Source: Sulfurovum lithotrophicum (GTDB taxonomy: Bacteria > Campylobacterota > Campylobacteria > Campylobacterales > Sulfurovaceae). Taken from it: DNA of 64,000 nt. The notes beneath the pieces were generated by a model. That model searched no databases and had not been told where the DNA came from. It worked only from the letters and a program-made list of their open reading frames with translations. Where the stretch lies: contig NZ_CP011308.1 in assembly GCF_000987835.1 (NCBI RefSeq), positions 558,001 through 622,000 of the forward strand, given 5' to 3'. A program made the translations under genes and the position numbers. Of this stretch, positions 8,608 through 16,963 are shown in pieces (within the stretch, counting starts at the first letter, position 1; each line of letters starts with the position of its first letter).

Positions 8608-9260
8608 TATCTATTTCGAGAACAGAAAAAATGCCGCAGACAAACTTATAGAGGTACTTCCTCTCGATCTGCTTCGGGAGAATGAGACCGTTGTGATCGG
8701 TGTAAGTGAGGGGGGGTGTTTTCTTTGCGGACCAGATTGCCAAAGCGACCGGTGCCAGAATGGATATCCTTCTCACGGAACCTGTCATGGCTCCCAACAA
8801 TAATGAGCTGGCCATTGCCATGGTTTCGGAAACGGAAGACCTGGTCATGCATAAAGCACTGATCGATTCTTTCGGTATCAATGATGATTATGTCTATGCC
8901 GAGGCACAGAGGAAGTACGAGGAGGAAGTACTCTCCTATGTCTATAAATACAGAAAAGGAAAGGAACTCGCTTCCTTGAAAGGCAAGTATGTCGTACTTG
9001 CAGATGAGTGTATTGAAACAGGGCTTACGATGATGGTAGCACTCAAGTCGGTCATAGGGGAGGGCGCAAAGAATATCTATATCGCCACACCGATCCTGGA
9101 TACGGCTGTCTATCAGAATCTGCTCTCTGTCTGTGACGGTGTGTTCTGTCCGCATAAGATACAGGACTATGTTTCGATAGAATACTACTATAAAGAGTTC
9201 GGTCCGTTGGGATATGAAGATGTCATGCAGATCGTAGAACAGCAAGAGATAAATAAATAA
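8585..9260 (+). pseudogene. Phosphoribosyltransferase-like gene interrupted by a frameshift in a G tract
   Basis: The N-terminal part starts at ATG 8585 with GGAG 6 bp upstream and reads in one frame to VIGVSEGG. It then continues in another frame as VFFADQIAKATGARMDILL and runs to 9260 (VVLADECIETGLTMMVAL resembles the PRPP loop of type I phosphoribosyltransferases). The switch falls in a run of seven G at 8710-8716; six G would give one intact protein of about 224 residues. This could be a true mutation, slippage-based phase variation or a sequencing error. Everything outside the tract looks intact. Function within the family is unknown. Confidence 0.75.
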
Positions 9261-9301
9261 AAAAACATCATACAGTAAAAATGTAAAAGGAAACAGAGAA
9301 A

Positions 9302-11491
9302 ATGAACGAACAGACCATCGGGATCAACCTGAACAATCTTGACGAAAAATATGAATTTAACAAAATAGCAAAACAGGCAAGCGGTGCAGTGATGTACAGA
9401 CAGGGAAAAGCTGTGCTCATTGCAGCGGTCGCGGTCGATGAAAAACCGGTGGATGAAGATTTTCTTCCCCTGACAGTGCAGTATATGGAGCGTGCCTACG
9501 CGGCGGCGAAGATACCCGGGGGTTTCATCAAAAGAGAGACAAAGCCCGGTGATTTCGAGACATTGACCTCCCGTATTGTGGATCGTTCATTGCGCCCGCT
9601 CTTCCCCAAAGGATTTCATTATCCGGTAACGATTTCGGTAATGGTGGTCAGTTCCGACTCTGAGGTCGATATGCAGGTGGCAGCACTTCATGCAGCCAAT
9701 GCTGCGCTGTATGTTTCCGATATTTCTGTGCAGAGGAGCATCGCAGCGGTCAGGGTAGGAAAAATAGAAGATGAACTGGTACTCAATCCTACCCTGAGCC
9801 AACAGGATGAAAGTGTACTGGACTTGCTTGTGGTAGGTTCTGAACAAGATATCATAATGATCGAGATGCGTGCTATCGCTTCGGAGAAGATCGACGATAT
9901 CGAAATGGATATGATCGATCCTATGATGGGCGGTGTACCGCTGATCCTGGAGCATCAGGAGTGTAATGAGGTGGACAATGAAGCGTTGGTGGATGCCATT
10001 GCATTTGCGGCTAAGGCCATTGAAGAGGCAAGTGGTATCTATGAAAAAGAGTTCACACCTGTTATGAGAACACAGCTTGGTCTTTCGTTATCTGAAGAAA
10101 AAGTGGATGAAGAGCTGTATGCATATATAAAAGCAAACTACAGTGAAGCTGTAGCCAAAGCAATTTCACATATGGCAAAGAGTGAGCGTTCTACTGAATT
10201 GAAAAAAGTACGTGCCCAGATTATGGAAGCTCTGGAATCGGAAGGGAAAGAGGCAGATAAAGAGCTGGTTTCCAAAGTGCTTGATAGATACAAAACTACG
10301 GTCGTACGTGATATGATACTGGACAAAGGGATCCGGGCGGACGGAAGAGGGCTCGATGAGGTCAGACCGATCACCATCGAGACTAATATCCTTCCTTCGG
10401 TACACGGTTCATGTCTCTTTACACGGGGACAGACACAGGCATTGGTGACAGCCACACTGGGAGATAAAAAAGATGCACAGATGTTCGAACTCATTACCGA
10501 CAAAAATACCCAGTCGGAGAATTTCATGGTTCATTACAATTTCCCTGGGTACTCTGTAGGGGAAGCGAAGTTCATCGGTGCACCTGGCCGTAGGGAGTTG
10601 GGACATGGCAATCTGGCCAAAAGGGCGCTTGAACCGGTCATCCCCATCAATTATGACGGAACGATCCGTCTTGTTTCGGAAGTACTGGAAAGTAACGGTT
10701 CTTCTTCCATGGCGACCATCTGCGGTGGCGCTTTGGCACTTCGTGCTGCAGAAGTCGATATGATCGAACTTGTCGCCGGTATCGCCATGGGTTTGGTGAC
10801 AGATGGAGAAAGGGTGGCAGTACTGACCGATATCATGGGACTTGAGGATCATGACGGTGATATGGACTTTAAGATAGCCGGTACACGAAAAGGCATTACG
10901 GCACTTCAAATGGATATCAAACTGGGCGGTATTGACCTAATCACACTCAAAGTTGCTCTGGAAAAAGCAGCGCAGGGGAAAGAGCATATTCTCGACCTTA
11001 TGGAAGAGGCGGAGAAGGAAATGGAATCGAGCCAGGCACTGCCGAGTACCGAGCATTTCAGCATCAACCCCCAGAAAGTCGCTGACATCATTGGTAAAGC
11101 AGGTGCGACGATCCGTGATATTATCGAAAAGTTTGAAGTGAGCATTGACCTTGACCGTGACAAAGGCGGGGTAAAACTTTCAGGACACGACAAAGAGAAA
11201 GTTACTGCTGCTAAAGAACATATAGAGAAGATCGCCAATGCACCGGTACGCAAACAAATGCAGTATGAAGTAGGCAAAAGCTATGTTGGTAAAGTGAAAC
11301 GTATCGTCGATTTCGGTGTATTCGTTGAAATGCCGGACGGATTCGATGCACTGCTGCATATCTCCAAAGTCGCCAAAGAGAGAGTGAATGATCTGAATGA
11401 GCGTTACCATGAAGGTGATGACATAGAGGTCGTTGTGATGGAGCAGAAGGGAAAAAAAGTAGAGTTGGCTACGCCGGAGTATCTTGCGTAA
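9302..11491 (+). CDS. pnp: Polynucleotide phosphorylase
   Basis: A 729-residue 3'-5' phosphorolytic exoribonuclease, normally a homotrimer and a core RNA-decay enzyme. Two RNase PH-like domains are seen (first near residues 10-220, second near 320-540 with FTRGQTQALVTATLGD and GAPGRRELGHGNLAKRAL), then a KH domain (IIGKAGATIRDI near 605) and an S1 domain (VDFGVFVEMPDGFDALLHIS near 670). Length is normal. It has a ribosome site (AAAGGAAAC) and may be cotranscribed with the upstream genes, since no terminator is evident in the 41-bp gap. Confidence 0.97.
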   Translation: MNEQTIGINLNNLDEKYEFNKIAKQASGAVMYRQGKAVLIAAVAVDEKPVDEDFLPLTVQYMERAYAAAKIPGGFIKRETKPGDFETLTSRIVDRSLRPLFPKGFHYPVTISVMVVSSDSEVDMQVAALHAANAALYVSDISVQRSIAAVRVGKIEDELVLNPTLSQQDESVLDLLVVGSEQDIIMIEMRAIASEKIDDIEMDMIDPMMGGVPLILEHQECNEVDNEALVDAIAFAAKAIEEASGIYEKEFTPVMRTQLGLSLSEEKVDEELYAYIKANYSEAVAKAISHMAKSERSTELKKVRAQIMEALESEGKEADKELVSKVLDRYKTTVVRDMILDKGIRADGRGLDEVRPITIETNILPSVHGSCLFTRGQTQALVTATLGDKKDAQMFELITDKNTQSENFMVHYNFPGYSVGEAKFIGAPGRRELGHGNLAKRALEPVIPINYDGTIRLVSEVLESNGSSSMATICGGALALRAAEVDMIELVAGIAMGLVTDGERVAVLTDIMGLEDHDGDMDFKIAGTRKGITALQMDIKLGGIDLITLKVALEKAAQGKEHILDLMEEAEKEMESSQALPSTEHFSINPQKVADIIGKAGATIRDIIEKFEVSIDLDRDKGGVKLSGHDKEKVTAAKEHIEKIANAPVRKQMQYEVGKSYVGKVKRIVDFGVFVEMPDGFDALLHISKVAKERVNDLNERYHEGDDIEVVVMEQKGKKVELATPEYLA

Positions 11492-11520
11492 ATTTTAGCA
11501 TAAATTAAAATGATTTTAGT

Positions 11521-11526
11521 TATAAT
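11521..11526 (+). promoter_or_regulatory. -10 box upstream of atpE
   Basis: TATAAT after an AT-rich stretch. It would start a transcript near 11533 with a leader of about 140 nt before atpE. No conserved riboswitch was recognised in that leader. Confidence 0.5.
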
Positions 11527-11674
11527 CCCCCCGTTTATACGAAGTGACAAGTAGGGAAATCCTGGCATTTATGTCTGGGTTGCTGTATGCTTTATGGGTA
11601 CAGTTACGCTATCCGAACGGGCTTTGGAAAAACAGTCGAAGAGACTCAAACTCTATTCATTCAAAGGATATAAT

Positions 11675-11980
11675 ATGAAAAAGTTTTTCTTACTTTTCTT
11701 GGCACTTGGTGCTGTTGCTTTTGCCGGTGAAGGCGAATCTATGATCAAAGCGTACTCAGTAGTTGCTGCGGGTGTCGGTCTTGGTCTTGCTGCACTCGGT
11801 GGTGCGGTAGGTATGGGTCATACTGCTGCTGCTACAATCGCTGGTACAGCTAGAAACCCAGGTCTTGGCGGTAAGCTGATGACTACAATGTTCATTGCAC
11901 TTGCGATGATCGAAGCACAGGTTATCTATACATTGGTAATTGCACTTATCGCTCTTTACGCTAACCCTTTTATCGGTTAA
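11675..11980 (+). CDS. atpE: ATP synthase F0 subunit c
   Basis: A 101-residue proteolipid of the rotor ring of F0F1 ATP synthase. I start it at the ATG preceded by AAAGGA rather than at an upstream in-frame codon. The first 17 residues look like a signal or extra membrane segment. Two transmembrane helices follow, joined by the polar loop with R60-N61-P62, and the ion-binding acid is E80 in TM2 (LAMIEAQVIY). The gene stands apart from the other atp genes, as is usual in epsilonproteobacteria, and is closed by a strong terminator. Confidence 0.95.
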   Translation: MKKFFLLFLALGAVAFAGEGESMIKAYSVVAAGVGLGLAALGGAVGMGHTAAATIAGTARNPGLGGKLMTTMFIALAMIEAQVIYTLVIALIALYANPFIG

Positions 11981-11994
11981 TTTAAAGAGACTTT

Positions 11995-12029
11995 AAAGTT
12001 GTAGCGGTATACTTCCGCTACAACTTTTT
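11995..12029 (+). terminator. Rho-independent terminator after atpE
   Basis: A 12-bp stem (AAGTTGTAGCGG with CCGCTACAACTT) around a short loop, followed by five T. It starts about 15 bp after the atpE stop. Confidence 0.85.
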
Positions 12030-12078
12030 GTTATCCCTCAATATTGAGTCTGATAGTCTTAAACTATCAAGTCTATGT

Positions 12079-12163
12079 GCGTCAGTGGTGGAACGGTAGA
12101 CACGCTACCTTGAGGGGGTAGTGCCCTAGTGGTGTGGAGGTTCAAATCCTCTCTGACGCACCA
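12079..12163 (+). tRNA. tRNA-Leu (anticodon GAG)
   Basis: An 85-nt class II tRNA with encoded CCA. The acceptor arms GCGTCAG and CTGACGC pair. The anticodon stem CTACC/GGTAG encloses the loop TTGAGGG, giving anticodon GAG for leucine codons CUC and CUU. A variable arm and the T arm (GGAGG-TTCAAAT-CCTCT) follow. It is a single gene with no other tRNA beside it. Confidence 0.95.
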
Positions 12164-12310
12164 TCCTTCCTTAATAATCTTCATAGTACTAAATTATATA
12201 ATATTATTTGTTTTTAAAAAGTAATATCAAAATTTCACAAACTAGCCCAAAACCTCCCTGAAATAGGGCTTTTTAATGGTTTTTTAGCTTTTTCTAAGAT
12301 TAAGTTGTGT

Positions 12311-12316
12311 TATAAT
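12311..12316 (+). promoter_or_regulatory. -10 box of the HU gene
   Basis: TATAAT in GTGTTATAATAGG, 31 bp upstream of the start codon and followed by an AAGGAAGAAG ribosome site. No -35 consensus is visible. Confidence 0.55.
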
Positions 12317-12347
12317 AGGTACATCTTAATATAAAAAAGGAAGAAGA

Positions 12348-12629
12348 ATGACAAAAGCAGAGTTTGTAGAGTTGGTACAGAAAAAAGGTGACTTTGAGAG
12401 TAAAGCAGCGGCAGAAAGAGCAGTGAAAGCATTCATTGAAGCGGTAACTGAGGCACTTGTAAACAAAGAGACTGTCTCACTGGTAGGTTTTGGAACCTTC
12501 TCTACAGTAGAGGTAGCGGAAAAATCGGGTAAGGTTCCGGGAACCGACAAAACATATACAAAAGAAGCGCATACAGCGCCTAAGTTCAAGATCGGTAAGA
12601 CACTCAAAGACGCAGTTGCAGGTAACTAA
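12348..12629 (+). CDS. hup: HU-family DNA-binding protein
   Basis: A 93-residue nucleoid protein of the HU/IHF family that binds and bends DNA as a dimer. The N-terminal helices (MTKAEFVELVQKKGDF) lead to the family signature VSLVGFGTFSTVEVAE. The beta-arm that enters the minor groove carries KVPGTDKTYTKEAHTAPKFKIGK; it departs from the usual GRNPQTG sequence but keeps the proline just before KFK. It has its own promoter and a bidirectional terminator. Confidence 0.93.
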   Translation: MTKAEFVELVQKKGDFESKAAAERAVKAFIEAVTEALVNKETVSLVGFGTFSTVEVAEKSGKVPGTDKTYTKEAHTAPKFKIGKTLKDAVAGN

Positions 12630-12633
12630 GTTT

Positions 12634-12864
12634 CTACACCAACAGGTTGCCGTGCAACCTGTTTCTCTTCATTAAAACAATCTTTTTTTCATCTACATCT
12701 ATTTTCTTACTTTGATAACAGAGCTTTTGAGCTTTTTTTGCACTTGAACAGTTCGCAACCTGACTGGTAACATAAATGACTGTTCCCACCATAAAGATCA
12801 GCATCGTACCTATAAAGATTGAAACGAATAACATATTCTTGCTGTCCTTTTTTTTGTCTGCCAT
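12634..12864 (-). CDS. Small single-pass membrane protein, unknown
   Basis: A 76-residue frame on the minus strand starting at the ATG at 12864, with AAAGGAA 6 bp upstream. A charged N-terminus (ADKKKDSKN) is followed by one strong transmembrane helix (about residues 10-32) and a periplasmic tail with two cysteines (NCSS, LCYQ). I do not recognise the family. Its last residues are encoded within the hairpin that also terminates the HU gene, which is odd and may mean the true 3' end or the gene itself is misjudged. It is divergent from the DUF5718-like gene. Confidence 0.55.
   Translation of the reverse strand: MADKKKDSKNMLFVSIFIGTMLIFMVGTVIYVTSQVANCSSAKKAQKLCYQSKKIDVDEKKIVLMKRNRLHGNLLV
12641..12668 (+). 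terminator. Terminator after the HU gene
   Basis: A perfect 10-bp stem (AACAGGTTGC with GCAACCTGTT) around a 3-nt loop, followed by TTCTCTTC. It overlaps the 3' end of the small minus-strand gene. Confidence 0.7.
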
Positions 12865-12950
12865 CTTGGTTCCTTTCAAATGCAGTATAAAACCGTTTTG
12901 TGTACTTTGTGTGTACTCAATATGGTATAATATAATAAAAAAGAGTAGTG

Positions 12951-13748
12951 ATGATTTTAAAAAATGTGATCGGACTGGGTGTTGCAGGAAATTTTGCACA
13001 CCATTTGGAACAGGCAGGAGAGTTGGAAGATTTTAAAAATGTCGTCACGGCTGAGCCGGATGCGCCCAAAGGAATATTTCCTTTTTATCTTCCCGGAAGC
13101 GATACGTTTCTGGGAGTCTATTCCATAGGGACAGAGAGGCTTGACCTACCCAATTATGATGCCAATGCCCAGGTCGAACCTGAGATAGCAGTTCTTTTTA
13201 CCATTGTCTATGATGCAGAGCATAAAGTAACAGACCTCATAGCTGAAAAGTTTACCACCTTCAACGACTGTACCATTCGTAAAGAGGGAGCTAAAAAGAT
13301 ATCCGAAAAGAAATCATGGGGCCCAAACTCCAAAGGGATAGGTGACAAATGGATAGATATTGACAGGTTCGAAAAGGGCGGTATTATGGACCGATACCAT
13401 CTCTGTTCTTTTGTGAAACGTGACGGTGTGTTGCATCCTTACGGTGTAGATGCTCCGCTGCCTGGATATTCCTACTTTTATGAAAAACTGAAAAACTGGC
13501 TGATTGAGAAGATGAACATACAGGAAGATTTCGGACCTCTTGAGAATATTGCCGAACATTTAAAGGCTTGCGGATACCCCAAGCAGGCCCTGATCTCTAT
13601 AGGGGCCACTGCCTATGCGGAATTCGGGGAGAAGAATTATCTGCAACAGGGAGATGAAGTCTATGTGATCGCGTATGATGCAAGTAAAGAAAAAGGTGAT
13701 CTTACAAGGGGGAAAAACAAGGCGATACTGCACCAGAAGGTACAGTAA
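12951..13748 (+). CDS. DUF5718-like protein
   Basis: A 265-residue cytoplasmic protein that I place in DUF5718 from memory of epsilonproteobacterial genomes; the function is unknown. The layout resembles the fumarylacetoacetate-hydrolase fold: an acidic EPEIAVLFTIVYDAE segment near residue 78, FNDCTIRKEG near 107, KSWGPNSKGIG near 124 and a late LQQGDEVYVIAYD turn near 235. This is a hint, not an assignment. I prefer the ATG at 12951 to the GTG just before it. A -10 box TATAAT lies at 12926-12931. It converges on the desulforubrerythrin gene. Confidence 0.6.
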   Translation: MILKNVIGLGVAGNFAHHLEQAGELEDFKNVVTAEPDAPKGIFPFYLPGSDTFLGVYSIGTERLDLPNYDANAQVEPEIAVLFTIVYDAEHKVTDLIAEKFTTFNDCTIRKEGAKKISEKKSWGPNSKGIGDKWIDIDRFEKGGIMDRYHLCSFVKRDGVLHPYGVDAPLPGYSYFYEKLKNWLIEKMNIQEDFGPLENIAEHLKACGYPKQALISIGATAYAEFGEKNYLQQGDEVYVIAYDASKEKGDLTRGKNKAILHQKVQ

Positions 13749-13758
13749 ACTCTACGGG

Positions 13759-14415
13759 TTACTTGGATTCTACTTTACGTGAGAAGTAAGGTTCCGGATG
13801 GCCGCATACAGGGCATTTTTTAGGTGCTTTTTTTCCGTAGTGGACATGCCCGCATACTTCGCAGATCCAAACCTCTTCCTCATCACTGGCAAATTCATGC
13901 CCTTCACTCAAACGTTTGAGAAGTTCTCTGTACATTTTTTCATGTTCTACTTCGACCTGTCCGATATTTTTGAAGAGGCGTGCTGCTTCGCTGTGTCCCT
14001 CTTCTTTGGCTATGGCCGCAAAATCAGGATACATAGTCAGGTTCTCATAGCTTTCCCCTGCTATGGCATCTTCCAGATTGGCAATAGTATCACCCCATGA
14101 TTCCTCACTGCTGTTCTTCATACGGTTGTGAAGGGCAAGTTCGAGTTTGGCATGTTCTTTTTCGTTGTTCGCAGCTCTCTGGAAATGGGCAGCGATGTCA
14201 CGGTAACCCTCTTTCTGCGCCACTTTGGCGTAATACTCATAGCGGTTCCTTGCCTGACTTTCACCGGCAAAGGCTTTCATGAGGTTGACAAGTGTAAGGT
14301 CAACTGTAATACACTCCATTTCCTGCCCACAGCATACAAGTGTACCGCCACCTACATGTGATACCTCTACAACATTTCCGCATTTGTTACATATGTATGA
14401 TTCATATTGTCTCAT
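13759..14415 (-). CDS. rrc: Desulforubrerythrin (three-domain rubrerythrin)
   Basis: A 218-residue peroxide-reducing protein. The N-terminus is a desulforedoxin-like FeS4 site with C9, C12, C28 and C29. The middle is a four-helix di-iron rubrerythrin domain (GESQARNRYEYY, EKEHAK, AGESYENL, EVEHEKMY). The C-terminus is a rubredoxin (CEVCGHVHYG and CPVCGHP). This order is that of Campylobacter jejuni Rrc, which reduces hydrogen peroxide in the cytoplasm of microaerophiles. Upstream lie two palindromes that resemble Fur/PerR sites. A single gene on this strand. Confidence 0.92.
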   Translation of the reverse strand: MRQYESYICNKCGNVVEVSHVGGGTLVCCGQEMECITVDLTLVNLMKAFAGESQARNRYEYYAKVAQKEGYRDIAAHFQRAANNEKEHAKLELALHNRMKNSSEESWGDTIANLEDAIAGESYENLTMYPDFAAIAKEEGHSEAARLFKNIGQVEVEHEKMYRELLKRLSEGHEFASDEEEVWICEVCGHVHYGKKAPKKCPVCGHPEPYFSRKVESK

Positions 14416-14483
14416 TCTACTCTCCTTTTTGTTAAGATTTTTCTGATATCTGTAGTGATATCCTAGCTCATTTTAGTTTAAAA

Positions 14484-14498
14484 GGATAACAATTATCC
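14484..14498. promoter_or_regulatory. Fur/PerR-like box upstream of desulforubrerythrin
   Basis: GGATAACAATTATCC is a 6-3-6 palindrome that matches the 7-1-7 Fur consensus (TGATAAT-N-ATTATCA) at 11 of 14 positions. A peroxide defence gene downstream makes PerR or Fur control plausible. Confidence 0.5.
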
Positions 14499-14522
14499 AT
14501 ATGGTAGTATAGCTTTTTAGCA

Positions 14523-14547
14523 TTAAAAGAAAATAATTATCTTTTAA
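14523..14547. promoter_or_regulatory. Second palindrome upstream of desulforubrerythrin
   Basis: TTAAAAGA and TCTTTTAA form perfect 8-bp arms around a 9-bp AT spacer that contains ATAATTAT. It lies 25 bp beyond the Fur-like box and may be a second operator. Confidence 0.4.
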
Positions 14548-14589
14548 ATACATAAAAGCTCTAAGTATAAGTATAGGAAAGAATAGTTA

Positions 14590-14629
14590 ATGAAAAGAGT
14601 ATGCATATGTTTCTATGCCCGCATACTCT
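14590..14629 (-). terminator. Terminator after dnaJ
   Basis: On the minus strand AGAGTATGC pairs with GCATACTCT (9 bp) and is followed by TTTTC. It lies about 30 bp after the dnaJ stop. Confidence 0.6.
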
Positions 14630-14659
14630 AGAAGTAGATTGAAGAAAATGATATGAGGA

Positions 14660-15793
14660 TCAGTTTTTGAACCAGCTCTTGACCCTGTCAAAGGCTGATT
14701 CAAAAGTACTCTTATGCGGACGGCTTTCTACGCCGTAGCTTTCCTGGAGCTTTTCAAGCAGTTCTTTTTGCTCGTCATTGATCTTCTTTGGCAGGATCAT
14801 TCTCACTTGTGCGATGAGGCGGCCTTTTCTGCCGTTGTGGACATCCGGTACCCCTTCGCCTTCAAAAATAAACTGCTCTTTGTCTTTGGTGCTCTGTTTG
14901 AGTTCGAGTTCGAGTTCGCCGTCGAGTGTCGGGATGGAGATGGTCTCACCAAGGATTGCCTGTGTGAAGAACACGGGCACTTCGATGTAGATGTCATTTC
15001 CGTTACGTATGAAATGCTCATCCTCTTCCACATAGAAAGTCAGGTAGAGATCACCTCTTTGGCCGTTCTTTGCTTCGTTTCCGTGTCCCGGTACACGCAG
15101 ACGGTTGCCGCTGTCGACACCGGCAGGGATATTAATGGTAACGCTCTCTGACTCTTCATGGTATCCTTTACCTTGACAGCTTGGGCATTTCTGTGCGATC
15201 TTTCTGCCTTCGCCATGACACTTCGGACAGGTTTGTGCAAACTGCATCGGTCCCTGTCTCATGAGGACCTGTCCCTGTCCGCCGCAGTAATCACAGGTTT
15301 CCATCTTCCCGTCTTTGGCACCGGTCCCGCCACACTCTTCGCAAGGGGTTTTGTAGGTGATGTCAATTTTCTTTTCACATCCGAATACCGCTTCATTGAA
15401 AGCAAGAGGAAGTTCTATTTCGAAATCCAGGGTATATTTCTGACTTGGATCTCTGCGTGTTCTTCCGAAACCGCCAAAGCCTCCACCGCCACCGCCGAAC
15501 ATAGAGTTGAAGATATCCATGATATCGTCCATGTTGGCACCGCCGAAGCCGCCGCCCATCCCCTGTCCTTCAAGACCCTCTTTACCGTAACGGTCATAGA
15601 TGGTACGCTTCTCGTCGTCGCTGAGTACCTGATAGGCTTCATTGACAATTTTGAACTTCTCTTCTGCTTCATGGTCATCCGGATTGCGGTCCGGGTGGTA
15701 CTTCAGCGCCAGTTTTCTATAGGCTTTTTTAAGTTCGGCACCTGAACAGTCTCTACTGACCTCAAGTACTTCATAATAATCCATTTCACTCAT
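14660..15793 (-). CDS. dnaJ: Chaperone DnaJ
   Basis: A 377-residue class I J-protein that delivers unfolded clients to DnaK. The J domain has HPD (YHPDRNPDD) near residue 33. A Gly/Phe-rich linker with tandem GGG(G)FGG follows near 80-105. Four CxxCxGxG zinc motifs span about residues 150-215, and two client-binding beta domains complete it. It is separated from grpE-dnaK by 4 kb. Unlike those genes no HAIR-like repeat is visible upstream; a TAGAAT -10 box lies in the 83-bp region shared with the divergent Dabb gene. Confidence 0.97.
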   Translation of the reverse strand: MSEMDYYEVLEVSRDCSGAELKKAYRKLALKYHPDRNPDDHEAEEKFKIVNEAYQVLSDDEKRTIYDRYGKEGLEGQGMGGGFGGANMDDIMDIFNSMFGGGGGGFGGFGRTRRDPSQKYTLDFEIELPLAFNEAVFGCEKKIDITYKTPCEECGGTGAKDGKMETCDYCGGQGQVLMRQGPMQFAQTCPKCHGEGRKIAQKCPSCQGKGYHEESESVTINIPAGVDSGNRLRVPGHGNEAKNGQRGDLYLTFYVEEDEHFIRNGNDIYIEVPVFFTQAILGETISIPTLDGELELELKQSTKDKEQFIFEGEGVPDVHNGRKGRLIAQVRMILPKKINDEQKELLEKLQESYGVESRPHKSTFESAFDRVKSWFKN

Positions 15794-15844
15794 GGGTAAC
15801 GCTCCTTTTCAGGAATAATTTTGGCGAATTCTACCATAATTTAG

Positions 15845-15850
15845 TTATAA
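15845..15850 (+). promoter_or_regulatory. -10 box of the Dabb gene
   Basis: TATAAT 27 bp upstream of the start codon. The dnaJ promoter on the other strand overlaps this region, so the two transcripts diverge from within about 30 bp. Confidence 0.5.
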
Positions 15851-15876
15851 TGCCGAATAAATAGAAGTGAGATAGC

Positions 15877-16170
15877 ATGATAGTACATATTGTAATGTTC
15901 AAGTTCAAAGAAGAGAATAAAAAAGCCAATATCATCCAGGCAAAACAGATGCTTGAAAACCTGATGGGTGCCATACCGAGTCTGAGAAGTATCGATGTCG
16001 GTGTGAACTTTTCCGAAGAGGAACGTGCAATGGATATGAGCATTATCACCTCCTTTGAGAGCAAAGAGGGGTTGAATGCCTATGCCATACATCCCGAACA
16101 TCTTAAAGTGGTCGATTTCATTAAAGAGGTCGTTGAATACTCCAAAGTTGTGGATTATCATAGAGAATAA
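15877..16170 (+). CDS. Dabb-domain protein (stress-responsive A/B barrel)
   Basis: A 97-residue protein made of one dimeric alpha-beta barrel (Dabb) domain. The signature MIVHIVMFKFKEE at the N-terminus and YAIHPEHLKVVDFIKEV near residue 70 are typical. The family contains small soluble dimers of mostly unknown function, some stress-induced in plants and a few with enzymatic roles. It sits 36 bp before recR and shares a promoter region with dnaJ. Confidence 0.85.
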   Translation: MIVHIVMFKFKEENKKANIIQAKQMLENLMGAIPSLRSIDVGVNFSEEERAMDMSIITSFESKEGLNAYAIHPEHLKVVDFIKEVVEYSKVVDYHRE

Positions 16171-16175
16171 TGCAG

Positions 16176-16193
16176 GGTGCGTATTTACGCACC
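16176..16193 (+). other. Hairpin between the Dabb gene and recR
   Basis: GGTGCGT at 16176-16182 and ACGCACC at 16187-16193 form a perfect 7-bp stem with an ATTT loop. No T-run follows, so it is not a classical terminator; it may shape translation of recR, whose start is 14 nt downstream. Confidence 0.4.
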
Positions 16194-16206
16194 AAAAAGA
16201 ATAAAA

Positions 16207-16776
16207 ATGAAAAACTATAAAATAGAAGCCTTTGAGAACCTGGTGGAAGCCTTTGGTTCTTTCCCGTCCATAGGGAAGAAATCCGCTATCCGTCTGGCCT
16301 ACCACTCTGTGATGGAAGACGGCTTTGCCGCAATGAAGCTGGCCCATGCCATAGAGACAGCGGTCAACAGTATACACAAGTGCAGCAAATGCCATAACAT
16401 GAGCGAAGACGAGCTCTGCAGTATCTGTTCGGACCCTTATCGTGATACGGCCAAACTCTGTATCGTGCAGAGTGCCAAGGATATTCTGACCATTGAAGAG
16501 AGCGGGCAGTTCGACGGGGTTTATTATGTCATCTCCGAAGTGCGTGACCTGGATGAGGCGCATCTTTTCTATGCGGTCGAGGGAGTAGAAGAGATCATCT
16601 TCGCTTTCCCACCGAGTATCGCTACGGATACGATGATACTCTATATCGAGGATAAACTGCAGGGACTGCCCATCAGGTTCACGAAGATCGCACAGGGGGT
16701 GCCTACGGGTGTGGAGTTGGAAAATATAGATATTATGTCACTCTCGCGTGCGCTTGAGGCGAGAGTGAAGATATAA
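16207..16776 (+). CDS. recR: Recombination mediator RecR
   Basis: A 189-residue RecFOR-pathway protein that helps load RecA at single-strand gaps. An N-terminal helix-hairpin-helix region (SIGKKSAIRLAYH), a C4 zinc finger (CSKCHNMSEDELCSIC near residues 57-72) and a Toprim domain (CIVQSAKDILTIEES) are present. I chose the ATG at 16207 because it begins with the family-like MKNYKIEAFENL; an upstream in-frame start would read through the hairpin. The ribosome site is weak. Confidence 0.92.
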   Translation: MKNYKIEAFENLVEAFGSFPSIGKKSAIRLAYHSVMEDGFAAMKLAHAIETAVNSIHKCSKCHNMSEDELCSICSDPYRDTAKLCIVQSAKDILTIEESGQFDGVYYVISEVRDLDEAHLFYAVEGVEEIIFAFPPSIATDTMILYIEDKLQGLPIRFTKIAQGVPTGVELENIDIMSLSRALEARVKI

Positions 16777-16963
16777 AGGTTCCCTAAAGTGGTTCTTTTT
16801 AGTTGAAATTTTTTGTATATAGAATGTGATAATCTACACTATGTTTTTAAATTACCCCTTTGTTGATACTGAGGCGTTTGTGTTCTCGATGCAATCCCGC
16901 AGGAACGAGGACAATCGCTTCGCTTTCAAGGTCGTTCACCACAACAGAGCACACTTCGTGTGA
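16777..16963. other. Intergenic region between recR and the DHH gene
   Basis: These 187 bp separate two convergent genes. The only structure I see is CACAC/GTGTG near 16951-16962, a small hairpin next to the DHH stop that could help end either transcript. No gene or RNA was recognised. Confidence 0.4.
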
